From a bacterium (GTDB taxonomy: Bacteria; Bacillota; Bacilli; Lactobacillales; Streptococcaceae), in NCBI GenBank assembly GCA_905221205.1, contig CAJNCG010000001.1, positions 186,001 through 250,000 of the forward strand: a stretch of DNA of 64,000 nucleotides, in the 5' to 3' direction. Made by a program: the position numbers and the translations under genes. Position 1 is the first letter of the stretch. Each line of letters starts with the position of its first letter. The notes below the pieces were generated by a model that was not told the origin of the DNA, ran no database searches, and saw nothing but the letters and a program-made list of their open reading frames with translations. Positions 51,293 to 60,189 of the stretch are shown here, in pieces.

Positions 51293-51484
51293 TCAATAGT
51301 CAGTTGCTACAGGTGCAATAATCCATAAAATGATATAAGCTACAATCCCAGCTCCGTAACAGCAAGCAAGAACACCCCATATTACGCGAACGATAGTTGG
51401 ATCCATATCAAGATAATGGGCCACTCCGGCACAAACACCCGCAATCTTTTTATCAAGACTACTTCTCATTAATTGTTTTTTCAT
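51293..51484 (-). CDS. PspC-domain (phage shock protein C-like) membrane protein
   Basis: 63-aa protein with a PspC domain. The core SSLDKKIAGVCAGVAHYLDM (about 8-27) is followed by DPTIVRVIWGVLACC and a transmembrane segment IVAYIILWIIAPV. Such proteins belong to envelope stress systems in other bacteria; here the partner proteins are not seen. It starts 14 bp after the upstream glycosyltransferase stop, behind an AGAGGA site, so it is probably in the same transcript as the two glycolipid glycosyltransferases. Confidence 0.88.
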   Translation of the reverse strand: MKKQLMRSSLDKKIAGVCAGVAHYLDMDPTIVRVIWGVLACCYGAGIVAYIILWIIAPVATDY

Positions 51485-51498
51485 GGCTGTTCCTCTTT

Positions 51499-52824
51499 CT
51501 ATTCCTCATGGTCTTTCCAATAATCTCTTATGCTGATTAACTGCGTTTTTGAAGCCTTCAGCATGCGTCTAGAGCCTTTTACGGGCACAGCAACCACCTG
51601 TTGGGGTAGATACAAAACTGTCTTAAAGATTCGTTGACTAACCGTATCATCTTTAGCCAAATCTTTCTGGAAGTTATTTGAAATGATGGCATCCAGATAA
51701 AACTCATGCACTCTTTTCCCAAAGTTCTCAGCTGAAATCTCGTACAACTTCTCTGATAAAGTATGCTCATTCATATCTGGCGTTGCAATCAAGGCCTCTA
51801 AAATAGCTCCAGCTAAATCATGTTCACCGTAATACAAGGTTCCAAACATTTTATCACTGATAAGATTGTCCAGATAAGGATTTCCATGTGCAATGACAGG
51901 CGTCCCACTAGCCAAGCTTTCCAAGTAGGTCAAACCTTGCGTCTCACTTGTCGATGCGGAGATGAAGAAATCCGCTGACTTATAGTAAAGAGCCGTCTCA
52001 CTAGGAGCAATCATGCCAGTAAAGATGACTGAGTCTTGAATCTCTAGTTTTTTGGCTTGCTCTTTGAGGTCATCAAGATAAGGACCATCCCCAGCTACCA
52101 CCAGTTTAACCTTGTCTTCTTCTTTCAGAACTTCTGCAAAGGCTGTTAGTACTGCTTGAATATTTTTTTCATAGGAAATTCTGGAAAGACTAAGTAGCAT
52201 CTTTTCATCATCTTGAATCCCTAATTTACTACGCAGTTCTGTCAAATTGTCCTGCTTGATTTCCGGACGCTCAAACTTAGCTAATTCAATCCCAGTTGGA
52301 ATGACCCGTTTTTCTACCTTGACCTTATAGTCAGATAGCAAGTCACGAACAATCTCACTCGGGCAAATAACCCCATCCACATCATGTAAGAAACCTCTGA
52401 CCAGATACTTGACCATACTCGGACGAATCAGCATCCCCTTAGCAATATAATGCACATAGTCTTCGTACTGGGTGTGATAGGTATGGATGACTGGAATTTT
52501 TAATTCACGCGCAATCCAAATTCCCAACAAGCCGAGAGAAAATTCAGTCTGAGTATGGATAATATCCAGTTGATACTGTTTGGCAATTTCAAGCGCCTTG
52601 CTAAAGCCTCGATAGGCAAATCGACGATCCTTAAAAGCAAAGAAGGGAACACTTGGAATGCGGATAATTTGCCAATCTTCATAACGATTGACATCCTTAT
52701 CTGTCGTCGTAAAGATAAAAACAGCGTGCCCTTGCTTCTCAAGTTCGGTTTTCAAGGTTCGAATACTGGTCGCAACACCTGAAACCTGAGGAAAATAGGT
52801 ATCTGTAAATAAACCAATTCGCAT
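51499..52824 (-). CDS. Glycosyltransferase family 4, probable 1,2-diacylglycerol 3-glucosyltransferase
   Basis: 441-aa GT-B glycosyltransferase. It starts MRIGLFTDTYFPQVSGVATS, the typical acceptor-side loop of diacylglycerol glucosyltransferases. The donor-side motif FFISASTSETQGLTYLESLASGTPVIA (about 287-313) contains the E-x7-E of GT4. A basic C-terminal extension (VPVKGSRRMLKASKTQL) suits membrane binding. In pneumococcus the orthologous pair makes glucosyl- and then galactosylglucosyl-diacylglycerol; the same pathway is inferred from the neighbouring cpoA-like gene. Confidence 0.85.
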   Translation of the reverse strand: MRIGLFTDTYFPQVSGVATSIRTLKTELEKQGHAVFIFTTTDKDVNRYEDWQIIRIPSVPFFAFKDRRFAYRGFSKALEIAKQYQLDIIHTQTEFSLGLLGIWIARELKIPVIHTYHTQYEDYVHYIAKGMLIRPSMVKYLVRGFLHDVDGVICPSEIVRDLLSDYKVKVEKRVIPTGIELAKFERPEIKQDNLTELRSKLGIQDDEKMLLSLSRISYEKNIQAVLTAFAEVLKEEDKVKLVVAGDGPYLDDLKEQAKKLEIQDSVIFTGMIAPSETALYYKSADFFISASTSETQGLTYLESLASGTPVIAHGNPYLDNLISDKMFGTLYYGEHDLAGAILEALIATPDMNEHTLSEKLYEISAENFGKRVHEFYLDAIISNNFQKDLAKDDTVSQRIFKTVLYLPQQVVAVPVKGSRRMLKASKTQLISIRDYWKDHEE

Positions 52825-52839
52825 AGATTACCTCTCTTT

Positions 52840-53883
52840 TTACTTTCTCCCTAAAGCGGCTTGTTTCTCATAAAAGTCCAACCAAATTTGTAACAGATGC
52901 TCTTCAGAATACTCTCTAGAAATATTTTTAGCCTTTTCTTTAAGTTCTTTTAAGGCAACAGGATTAGCTTGATATTCCAAAATAGCTTCTTTCATCTCTT
53001 CTCTATCTGCTGTCGCGCGATAATTTCCCTCCAAAATTACCTTATAGAGATCCAAATCACGCAACATAATAGGAGCTTCACAACTAGCAGCCTCTAAAAT
53101 AGTCATAGGAAATAGCTCATTGTAACTAGGCAACAAGAAAAGGTCCGCTAGGGCATACAACTCGCGCATCCGCTCTGGCGACACTATACCTGGAAAAATC
53201 AAGTTTTTAGGGGGATTTTCCATTATTTTCTTATAGCGTTCATAGCCATCTGTCATGCCACCAAAAGAGAAACCACCCGCCCAGATAAAGATAATTTGAG
53301 GCAATTCCTCAGCCAGACGGATAAAGTCATCAATTCCTTTACGTTTCTGAACTTGACCAGCACCTACTACGATAAACTGATTGTCACTAAGACCTAGTTC
53401 TGTTCGCAGTTTCGCTACCTCTTCTTGTGGAAGAGGATGCCACTTTTCCTTATTTACAAAGTTAGGAATATAGGTCACTTTTTCACGTGGAATACCCGCT
53501 GCCACCAAATCCTCAATAAACATAGGATTGACCACCACCAAGTGCTCCATCCGGTTGTAAAAAGAAAATACATAGCGTTTGACAATTCCCTTTAAGAAAA
53601 ATGGAATTTTCAAACTCCCCTCAAGTGTATCAGGCAAGAAATGCACATAGCCAATTTTTCTACCTGAGCGTTTCTTTTGGAAGGTTGATAAATAATAGGG
53701 GAAATCAATCGTATGAAAGTGAGTCACATCTGCCTCAATGGGTAGATTTTCAGTAACAATCAATTGGTCCTTGGCATCACGGTGAAGAAGACGAACTAAT
53801 TCACGGTAGGCACCTGAAACTCCTTGACCTGCTACTTTCTCACTTGAACTCAACATATTGATGCGTAATTTCTTTTTTTCCAT
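52840..53883 (-). CDS. cpoA: Glycosyltransferase CpoA-like (glycolipid galactosyltransferase)
   Basis: 347-aa GT4-type glycosyltransferase starting MEKKKLRINMLSSSEKVAGQ. GT-B features include GVSGAYRELVRLL (about 22-34), VVGAGQVQKRKGIDDF, and FLLPSYNELFPMTILEAAS with the donor E-x7-E. In S. pneumoniae CpoA adds galactose to glucosyl-diacylglycerol, and mutants are changed in piperacillin sensitivity and membrane lipid. The ATG lies only 7 bp after a -10 box, with no ribosome binding site, so the mRNA is probably leaderless. A longer TTG-started frame of 13 more codons has no site either. Confidence 0.85.
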   Translation of the reverse strand: MEKKKLRINMLSSSEKVAGQGVSGAYRELVRLLHRDAKDQLIVTENLPIEADVTHFHTIDFPYYLSTFQKKRSGRKIGYVHFLPDTLEGSLKIPFFLKGIVKRYVFSFYNRMEHLVVVNPMFIEDLVAAGIPREKVTYIPNFVNKEKWHPLPQEEVAKLRTELGLSDNQFIVVGAGQVQKRKGIDDFIRLAEELPQIIFIWAGGFSFGGMTDGYERYKKIMENPPKNLIFPGIVSPERMRELYALADLFLLPSYNELFPMTILEAASCEAPIMLRDLDLYKVILEGNYRATADREEMKEAILEYQANPVALKELKEKAKNISREYSEEHLLQIWLDFYEKQAALGRK

Positions 53884-53890
53884 AACTACT

Positions 53891-53899
53891 ATTATATCA
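53891..53899 (-). promoter_or_regulatory. Extended -10 promoter placed 7 bp before the cpoA start
   Basis: On the minus strand TGATATAAT is followed by 7 bases and then the ATG. Transcription should therefore begin at or within one or two bases of the start codon. Confidence 0.65.
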
Positions 53900-54000
53900 T
53901 TTTCTTTGAATAAAATCAGCAAAAGAAAGGAGAGACTAGGGGAAAAGAGGGGGAAAATTCCTCACTTCTCCAACGGTCTCTCACATGCTTTTATATGTTT

Positions 54001-54105
54001 ATACTCAATGAAAATCAAAGAGCAAACTAGGAAGCTAGCCGCAGGCTGTACTTGAGTACGGCAAGGTGAAGCTGACGTGGTTTGAATTTGATTTTCGAAG
54101 AGTAT
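54001..54105 (-). repeat. BOX element (boxA-boxC, no boxB)
   Basis: 105-bp repeat with imperfect inverted ends (ATACTC and GAGTAT). TACGGCAAGGTGAAGCTGAC closely matches the boxA part recognised by the standard BOX-PCR primer, and AGCAAACTAGGAAGCTAGCC is the boxC part. No boxB lies between. BOX elements are scattered in S. pneumoniae and S. mitis genomes, fold into stable RNA and can affect nearby genes. Here it lies between a SufT-like gene and the cpoA promoter, and its first base is the last base of the stop codon. Confidence 0.87.
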
Positions 54106-54434
54106 TACTTAATTCCTAGGGCAATGCGTGCATAGCGACTCATTTTTTCAACTGTCCAGGCTGGATACCAGACTAATTTGACCTCAGTATCCGTTACTTC
54201 TGGCACCTCTGTCATGGCATCATAAATCTGGTCCGTCAAAAGATCCGCTAGGGGACAACCCATAGTTGTCAAAGTCATATCAATCTCTGTTTGCCCTGTG
54301 TCACCGTCAAAACGAATCTCGTAAATCAAACCAAGATTGACAATATCGATTCCCAACTCAGGGTCGATGACTTCTTCCAAGGCTGTTAAAATGCGTGTTT
54401 TGATGTTTTCGATTTGCTCTTCTGTATAAGCCAT
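54105..54434 (-). CDS. SufT-like iron-sulfur assembly factor (DUF59/MIP18 family)
   Basis: 109-aa protein of the MIP18/PaaD family. It starts MAYTEEQIENIKTRILTALE behind a GAGG site; four earlier codons have no support. Visible motifs are EEVIDPELGIDIVNLGLIYE (about 20-39) and TTMGCPLADLLTDQI (about 61-75) with the conserved cysteine. Members help mature Fe-S proteins; the target here is unknown. It is the third gene after dnaG and rpoD, 14 bp behind rpoD, and its stop codon touches the BOX element. Confidence 0.87.
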   Translation of the reverse strand: MAYTEEQIENIKTRILTALEEVIDPELGIDIVNLGLIYEIRFDGDTGQTEIDMTLTTMGCPLADLLTDQIYDAMTEVPEVTDTEVKLVWYPAWTVEKMSRYARIALGIK

Positions 54435-54448
54435 ATTTATCCTCACTC

Positions 54449-55558
54449 TTAGTCTTCAATAAAATCACGAAGTGGTTTGCTACGACTTGGTTGACGTAGC
54501 TTTCTCAAAGCCTTGGCTTCAATCTGACGGATACGCTCACGGGTTACGTTAAAGACTTTACCAACATCTTCAAGGGTGCGCATTTTCCCATCATCTAGTC
54601 CAAAACGCAAACGTAGAACATTTTCTTCACGGTCTGTAAGAGTATCCAAGACCTCATCCAACTGCTCACGCAAAACGATACGAGTTGTGTAGTCCACTGG
54701 ATTTTCAATCACTTCGTCTTCGATAAAGTCCCCAAGGTGGCTATCATCCTCTTCACCGATTGGTGTTTCAAGAGATACTGGTTCTTGGGCAATCTTCAAG
54801 ATTTCACGAACCTTGTCAGGAGTCATATCCATACGTTCAGCGATTTGTTCAGGCGTTGGATCTTGTCCCAATTCTTGAAGAAGGTTACGCTGTTCACGAA
54901 CCAATTTATTGATGGTTTCAACCATGTGAACAGGGATACGGATGGTACGAGCTTGGTCCGCAATAGCACGAGTGATGGCCTGACGAATCCACCAAGTTGC
55001 ATAAGTTGAGAACTTAAATCCTTTAGAATAGTCAAACTTATCAACCGCCTTCATCAAGCCCATGTTCCCTTCTTGAATCAAGTCAAGGAACTGCATACCA
55101 CGGCCGACATAACGCTTGGCAATAGAAACAACCAAACGAAGGTTAGCTTCAGCAAGACGTTGTTTGGCTTCGATATCACCAGCTTCAACAGCTAGTGCCA
55201 ATTCTTTTTCCTCTTCATTGGTCAAGAGAGGTACGACCCCGATTTCTTTCAAGTACATACGTACAGGGTCATTGACCTTAGCCGAAGTTGACCCAATCAA
55301 GTCCTCATCGCTGAGTTCTGGCTCTTCTTCTGCACTAAGCACACGCGCACTTGGGTTTCCTTCGTTATCTGTGATTGAAATTCCTGCATCCTGGATTCGT
55401 TGCAAAAGATCTTCAATCCCATCAGCGTCTAAGGTAAAAGGAATAACCAGACTAGCATTGATTTCATCGTCTGTTGCTGTCCCTTTTTGCTTATGATTAC
55501 GGATAAATTCTGCTACTTGTACGTCAAATGTTGTTACTTCTTTTTGTTTTGTTGCCAT
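54449..55558 (-). CDS. rpoD: RNA polymerase primary sigma factor
   Basis: Housekeeping sigma-70 of 369 aa. Region 1.1-like N-terminus is followed by region 2 ([40 protein letters not shown]), region 3 and region 4 ([40 protein letters not shown]). The start [20 protein letters not shown] overlaps closely with dnaG (2-bp gap), the ancient dnaG-rpoD pairing of the macromolecular-synthesis operon, here without rpsU. Confidence 0.98.
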   Translation of the reverse strand: MATKQKEVTTFDVQVAEFIRNHKQKGTATDDEINASLVIPFTLDADGIEDLLQRIQDAGISITDNEGNPSARVLSAEEEPELSDEDLIGSTSAKVNDPVRMYLKEIGVVPLLTNEEEKELALAVEAGDIEAKQRLAEANLRLVVSIAKRYVGRGMQFLDLIQEGNMGLMKAVDKFDYSKGFKFSTYATWWIRQAITRAIADQARTIRIPVHMVETINKLVREQRNLLQELGQDPTPEQIAERMDMTPDKVREILKIAQEPVSLETPIGEEDDSHLGDFIEDEVIENPVDYTTRIVLREQLDEVLDTLTDREENVLRLRFGLDDGKMRTLEDVGKVFNVTRERIRQIEAKALRKLRQPSRSKPLRDFIED

Positions 55559-55560
55559 TA

Positions 55561-57321
55561 TTACTCCATTCTTCTCTTTTGGGAAATTAAACGTTCCAAT
55601 TCTTCTAGGGCTGTGTCGGTATCTCCTACATGGCTAGCTTCCTGCACCTTCTTTTTGATTCTCATATTATCCTGATTCAAGAGAGCCTTGTTTCGAGTCA
55701 TTTCTACTTCACTAAGTTCCCGAGGTGACATCTCAGCAGGCAAATCCTGAGCTAAAACTTGGTACCAAGCTCTCTCAACTTCCTCTGTCTGTTCTGCTAG
55801 AACTTCTGGAGGAAGATTGCCATACTGGCCAAGCAAGTCATATAAAACCTGAAATTCAGGCGTATCAAATGCAAAGTCTTCTCGCAAGCGGTAATCGTTC
55901 AAAACAAGAGGGGATTCCATCATTCGATAAAGTAGATGGGCTTCTGCCCTCATAATAACCGATAACTGCTTGGTGACAGGCATGGTGATTGGCGTCGGTC
56001 TGGAAATCCCTTCCATGCGATTCTGCCTTTGTGCCTGTCGACTCTCATTAACAATCTGCTCAATCTGAGCATAATCAAAGGACGCCAGACTGTCAGCCAA
56101 AATATGAATATAGCTGTTTTGAGCAGTGATAGACTTTTCTTGAACAATCAAGGGAGCTATTTTTTCAATAAACTCAATCTGAGCCTGCAGATTTTCACTG
56201 TTTTCAGGCTTGTACTGGTGAATGTAAAACTCAATCGGACTAATACGAGTTTTCGTTAATAGATAGTCCAAGTCTTCTGGTCCATTTTTTTGTAGATACT
56301 CATCTGGATCCAAGTTATCAGGCATACTAACGATTTGCACAGGCATATCGCCAATTTCATCTAAGGCTTTCAATGTCGCAGCTTGCCCAGCCTTATCACC
56401 ATCGTAAACAAGAACCAACTTCTTGGTTAACCTTTTCAGATGCTCAACATGCTCACGACTCAAGGCCGTTCCCATAGACGCCACAGCATTTTCGATTCCA
56501 GCCCGATAGGCTGCAATGACATCCATGAACCCTTCCATGAGGTAAATCTCACTGGCTTTACCAGAAGATTTTTTTGCCCTATCCATATGATATAATTCGT
56601 AACTTTTGTTAAAAATTGCAGTCGATCGGCTATTTTTATACTTAGAAGTTTGTGAATCCGTTTTCTGCCAGATACGACCTGAGAAGGCAATAACCTTTCC
56701 CTGATCATTGGTCAGGGGAAACATAATGCGATTGTAAAAGGTGTCTACAAATTGATTAGCATCCGAGAGATAAAACAGTCCTGAATCTAGGAAATCCTCT
56801 TCACGATACTGACCAGACAAACGTTGATAGAGATAGTTTCGTTCTGGAGGTGCTAAACCAATCCGAAAATGCTTGAGCACTTCATCTGTCAAACCACGCT
56901 GATAGAGGTAGTTTCTCGCTTCCTCTCCCATGGTCGTTGTCATGAGAATAGCATGATAAAATTTGGCAGCATCTTCGTGCATATCATAAAGAGCTTGGTG
57001 AGGCGAGGCTGGCTTCTGCTCACTATAAAGCGGTTTTTCCACCTCTATCCCAACACGCTGACCTAAGATTTGGACAGCCTCCATAAAGGGAACTCCTTGA
57101 TACTCCTCGATGAACTTAAAGACATCACCTGAGCGACCACAACCAAAACAGTGATAAAACTGCTTGTCCTCTACAACGTTAAAAGAAGGTGTTTTTTCAC
57201 CATGAAAAGGACAGAGCCCTAGATAGTTCCGTCCTGCCTTTTGTAAAGAAATCACATCTCCTATGACTTCCACAATGTTGGCATTGTTTTTGATTTCTTC
57301 AATGACTTGTTTGTCAACCAT
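55561..57321 (-). CDS. dnaG: DNA primase
   Basis: Makes RNA primers for replication. Starting at [20 protein letters not shown] gives 586 aa, the pneumococcal length, and follows a GGAGGT site; an earlier start adds 5 residues. The zinc-binding domain shows [13 protein letters not shown] and [14 protein letters not shown] (about 38-70). The Toprim core has [16 protein letters not shown] and [17 protein letters not shown]. The C-terminal half is helical and ends KRRME. It has its own promoter and leads dnaG-rpoD-sufT-like. Confidence 0.97.
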   Translation of the reverse strand: MVDKQVIEEIKNNANIVEVIGDVISLQKAGRNYLGLCPFHGEKTPSFNVVEDKQFYHCFGCGRSGDVFKFIEEYQGVPFMEAVQILGQRVGIEVEKPLYSEQKPASPHQALYDMHEDAAKFYHAILMTTTMGEEARNYLYQRGLTDEVLKHFRIGLAPPERNYLYQRLSGQYREEDFLDSGLFYLSDANQFVDTFYNRIMFPLTNDQGKVIAFSGRIWQKTDSQTSKYKNSRSTAIFNKSYELYHMDRAKKSSGKASEIYLMEGFMDVIAAYRAGIENAVASMGTALSREHVEHLKRLTKKLVLVYDGDKAGQAATLKALDEIGDMPVQIVSMPDNLDPDEYLQKNGPEDLDYLLTKTRISPIEFYIHQYKPENSENLQAQIEFIEKIAPLIVQEKSITAQNSYIHILADSLASFDYAQIEQIVNESRQAQRQNRMEGISRPTPITMPVTKQLSVIMRAEAHLLYRMMESPLVLNDYRLREDFAFDTPEFQVLYDLLGQYGNLPPEVLAEQTEEVERAWYQVLAQDLPAEMSPRELSEVEMTRNKALLNQDNMRIKKKVQEASHVGDTDTALEELERLISQKRRME

Positions 57322-57358
57322 ACACAATACCTCCATGTTATCATAGTTTACTTTATAT

Positions 57359-57387
57359 AGTATACTTTATTTCAGAAAAAAAGTAAA
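57359..57387 (-). promoter_or_regulatory. Promoter of dnaG-rpoD
   Basis: On the minus strand, -35 TTTACT (57382-57387) and -10 TATACT (57359-57364) are 17 bp apart, about 38 bp before the dnaG ATG. AGTAAAC/GTTTACT and AGTATACT repeats nearby give local symmetry; no regulator is recognised. Confidence 0.7.
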
Positions 57388-57410
57388 CCATTTCACTCAT
57401 TTTCCCTACT

Positions 57411-58169
57411 TTATTCAAAGAGTTGATAATAATCAGAGATTTTCATTTTTGCTTTTTCTTCTTGGTTCAAATCTTGGATAATTCGTCCTTCTTTCATGAC
57501 AATTAAACGATTGCCATATTTGAGAGCATCTTCCATATGATGAGTAATCATAAGCGCTGTCAATTGATCTCTCTTGACAAATTCGTCTGTCAATTCCATG
57601 AGTGCCACACTGGTCTTTGGATCAAGGGCCGCAGTATGCTCGTCCAACAAGAGTAATTCAGGACGCTTCAAGGTTGCCATCAAGAGGCTCAAGGCCTGTC
57701 TTTGTCCACCTGATAAGAACTCAATCGGTGTGTTCAAATGTTTCTCAAGACCGTTTCCTACTTTTTCAATAGTCGTCTGAAACTCATCCTTATAGCTAGC
57801 CAGACGTCTTGGTAACAATCCACGCTTTTCACCACGAAACTTGGCAATCAAAAGATTTTCAGCCACTGTCATACGAGGAGCTGTCCCCATCTTGGGATCT
57901 TGGAAAACACGAGACAGATACTTGGCTCTCTTCTCTGGTGAAAATTTGGTAACATCTTCACCTAAGATACGGATGGTCCCACTGGTTAGTGATAAGGTTC
58001 CTGCAATAGTGTTAAAAAGAGTTGATTTACCAGCACCATTTCCACCTAAAATCGTGATAAAATCCTGTTCAAAAATTTCTAAGGAAACATCATTTAAAAT
58101 AATCTTTTCTTCATCAAAGCCATTTTTAACGACTTTAGTTGCATTTTTTAATTCTACAATTGCTGTCAT
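57411..58169 (-). CDS. ABC transporter ATP-binding protein (TrpZ-type)
   Basis: 252-aa ATPase of the ABC importer encoded with the two upstream genes. Walker A GGNGAGKSTLFNTI (about 38-51), signature LSGGQRQALSLLMATL (about 148-163) and Walker B LLLLDEHTAAL are all present. Its ATG overlaps the permease stop (ATGA). The T-box in front of the operon points to an amino acid, most likely tryptophan, as substrate. No terminator was recognised after the stop; the dnaG promoter begins about 50 bp upstream of... its neighbour, outside this gene. Confidence 0.87.
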   Translation of the reverse strand: MTAIVELKNATKVVKNGFDEEKIILNDVSLEIFEQDFITILGGNGAGKSTLFNTIAGTLSLTSGTIRILGEDVTKFSPEKRAKYLSRVFQDPKMGTAPRMTVAENLLIAKFRGEKRGLLPRRLASYKDEFQTTIEKVGNGLEKHLNTPIEFLSGGQRQALSLLMATLKRPELLLLDEHTAALDPKTSVALMELTDEFVKRDQLTALMITHHMEDALKYGNRLIVMKEGRIIQDLNQEEKAKMKISDYYQLFE

Positions 58170-59032
58170 TTGCTTAACTTGGCTCCTTTCAAGATGGTTT
58201 GCTTAAATGTTGGAATCATGAGGCAGACTGCTAAAATCACGGCACTGTATAGACGAAGGTAACTTGTGTTAAAGCCAAGCGCAATAACAGCCCATACTAA
58301 GAATTGATAAGCGATAGAGCCTACAACGATTGTAACCAAACGCTCTGCCAAGCTCAAACTCTTGAAGATAACTTCTCCAATAATCAAACTTGCAAGCCCC
58401 ACAACGATAACCCCGATTCCTCGAGAAACATCAGCATAGCCTTCTTGCTGGGCAATAAGGGCACCTGCAAGGGCAATCACCCCATTTGATAAGACCAAGC
58501 CCATGAGCTCCATGCGTCCAGTATGAATCCCGAAACTTCTAGCCATATCAGGATTATCTCCTGTAGCAATATAGGCTTGTCCAAGTTTGGTGTCCAAGAA
58601 AAAGAGCATGAGGATAATGACAAGACTGACAAAGATAAGACCTGTCAAGAGTTGATTCAAATCCGAATCAAAAGGCAAAACATCCTGAATTTGCTTGGTT
58701 CCAAGCAAACCTAAATTGGCACGTCCCATAATCAAGAGCATGATAGAGTGACAAGAAGTCATCACCAAAATCCCTGAGAGCAAGGTTGGAATCTTCCCTT
58801 TTGTATAAAGAAGGCCTGCTGCCATTCCAGCCAAACAACCTGCTCCTACAGCAACAAGTGTCGCTAAAAAGGGATTGACACCTTTGGTTATCAGAGTGAC
58901 AGCAACAGCTCCCCCAAGAGGGAAGGAACCTTCTGTCGTCATATCTGGAAAGTTTAAAATCCTAAATGTCATAAAGATTCCCAGACCTAGAATAGCCCAG
59001 ACAAATCCTTGAGAAATAATAGATAATATCAT
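58166..59032 (-). CDS. ABC transporter permease (TrpY-type)
   Basis: Integral membrane permease of the BPD type. I start at MILSIISQGFVWAILGLGIF (288 aa). The open frame runs 23 codons further, but that part encodes a terminator-like hairpin and has no ribosome binding site. About eight hydrophobic segments are seen, with NFPDMTTEGSFPLGGAVAV near residues 27-45 and GLVLSNGVIALAGALIAQQEG in the second half, typical of permeases paired with PF04392-type binding proteins. It is translationally coupled to the ATPase gene. Confidence 0.86.
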   Translation of the reverse strand: MILSIISQGFVWAILGLGIFMTFRILNFPDMTTEGSFPLGGAVAVTLITKGVNPFLATLVAVGAGCLAGMAAGLLYTKGKIPTLLSGILVMTSCHSIMLLIMGRANLGLLGTKQIQDVLPFDSDLNQLLTGLIFVSLVIILMLFFLDTKLGQAYIATGDNPDMARSFGIHTGRMELMGLVLSNGVIALAGALIAQQEGYADVSRGIGVIVVGLASLIIGEVIFKSLSLAERLVTIVVGSIAYQFLVWAVIALGFNTSYLRLYSAVILAVCLMIPTFKQTILKGAKLSK

Positions 59033-59067
59033 CTGTTTCTTAACCTTTTCTATACGATTTCTTTTGT

Positions 59068-59099
59068 AAAAAATTGGAGGAGATGTCCCCAACTCCTCC
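59068..59099 (-). terminator. Intra-operon terminator-like hairpin between trpX and the permease gene
   Basis: GGAGGAG (59076-59082) pairs perfectly with CTCCTCC (59093-59099) around a 10-base loop. On the minus strand AATTTTTT follows. It begins 8 bp after the trpX stop and 36 bp before the permease start. Partial termination here would favour the binding protein over the membrane parts. Confidence 0.75.
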
Positions 59100-59107
59100 A
59101 TTACAGA

Positions 59108-60103
59108 TTATTCAATCACTTGTCCTGCTTCTTTTAGAACAGATTCAGGAATAGTAATACCTAACTCTTGTGCCAATTTTTTATTGATCACTGATTTACC
59201 AGTTGAAAAGACATTAACTGGAGTATCAGCTGGTTTTGCACCTTTCAAAACTTGAGCAATCATTTTACCAGTTGCCACACCAAGATCATGTTGGTCAACT
59301 ACAACCGATGCCAAACCACCTGCTTCTACCATGGCAGTCGCACTTGGGTAGATTGGTTTTTTAGCTGATTGGTTGCTTGATACAACAGTTGAGAAGGCTG
59401 AAGCAATAGTGTTATCAATTGGAACCCAGATAGCATCAACCTTGCTAGTCATAACGTTAACTGTTGAAGCAATTTCATTTGTTGAAGGAACTGCAAACGT
59501 TTCTACTGTCAAACCTGCTTTTTCAGCATAAGCTTTAAATTCTTCTACCTGTGTTTTTGAATTGTCTTCGCTGCTTGAGTAAAGAGCACCGATTGTTTTC
59601 ACATTTGGTGTCAGAGCCTTGATGAGTTCAACTTGTTGTTGAGCTGGGTTGTGGTCAGATACCCCTGTAATGTTGCCACCTGGTTTTTTCAAATCTTTAA
59701 CCAAGTTAGCACCGATTGGGTCTGTAATAGCAGCCATGATAACAGGTAGATCTTTTGTTGCACTAGCCAAACCTTGAGCAGCTGGTGTTGCGATACCAAC
59801 AACCAAGTCATTACCGTTTGCAACCAACTGTTTACTCATTGTCGCAACCTTACTTTGGTCACCTTCTGAGTTCATAAAGTCAATCTTCAACTGATCATCT
59901 TTATAACCTTCTTCTGCAAGTCCATCTTGAATCCCTTTATAAATCAAGTCAAGAGATGGATGGCTCACAAACTGAAGGACACCAACTTTGGCAACTTTCT
60001 TTTCGTTCTTAGCTTCTGGTTTATTCATTGAAGAGTAAATCAAGCTTCCTGCTACTAAGACTGCTAATGCAGCGATAATTCCAATTAAACGTTTATTTTT
60101 CAT
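59108..60103 (-). CDS. trpX: ABC transporter substrate-binding protein (TrpX-type, probable tryptophan importer)
   Basis: 331-aa extracellular binding protein of the PF04392/COG2984 type. The N-terminus MKNKRLIGIIAALAVLVAGS has a transmembrane/signal segment but no lipobox cysteine, so it is probably held by the uncleaved N-terminus. The mature part shows KVAKVGVLQFVSHPSLDLI (about 36-54), VGIATPAAQGLASAT and AITDPIGANLV, all typical of the family. A T-box leader precedes it, and streptococcal operons of this kind have been assigned to tryptophan uptake. The start follows an AAAGGAG site. Confidence 0.87.
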   Translation of the reverse strand: MKNKRLIGIIAALAVLVAGSLIYSSMNKPEAKNEKKVAKVGVLQFVSHPSLDLIYKGIQDGLAEEGYKDDQLKIDFMNSEGDQSKVATMSKQLVANGNDLVVGIATPAAQGLASATKDLPVIMAAITDPIGANLVKDLKKPGGNITGVSDHNPAQQQVELIKALTPNVKTIGALYSSSEDNSKTQVEEFKAYAEKAGLTVETFAVPSTNEIASTVNVMTSKVDAIWVPIDNTIASAFSTVVSSNQSAKKPIYPSATAMVEAGGLASVVVDQHDLGVATGKMIAQVLKGAKPADTPVNVFSTGKSVINKKLAQELGITIPESVLKEAGQVIE

Positions 60104-60140
60104 TCTATTTCTCCTTTTTAATTCCTTTAAACTACTTCAC

Positions 60141-60176
60141 TTATCTAAACAAGCGACGCCATCGTTTTCTTTCCAT
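60141..60176 (-). CDS. Putative 11-codon leader peptide between T-box and trpX
   Basis: A short open frame reads MERKRWRRLFR and stops. A near-perfect GGAGGT ribosome binding site ends 4 bases before its ATG. It lies after the T-box terminator and 37 bp before trpX, and contains one Trp codon among basic residues. This could be a true leader peptide or chance; no family is known to me. Confidence 0.5.
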   Translation of the reverse strand: MERKRWRRLFR

Positions 60177-60189
60177 ACTAACCTCCATC

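Noticed and set aside
54001..54105. RUP element instead of BOX
   Set aside because: Length (about 107 bp) fits RUP, but the sequence matches boxA (BOX-PCR primer site) and boxC.
59033..59101. Longer start for the permease gene
   Set aside because: The extension encodes a perfect terminator-like hairpin and has no ribosome binding site.
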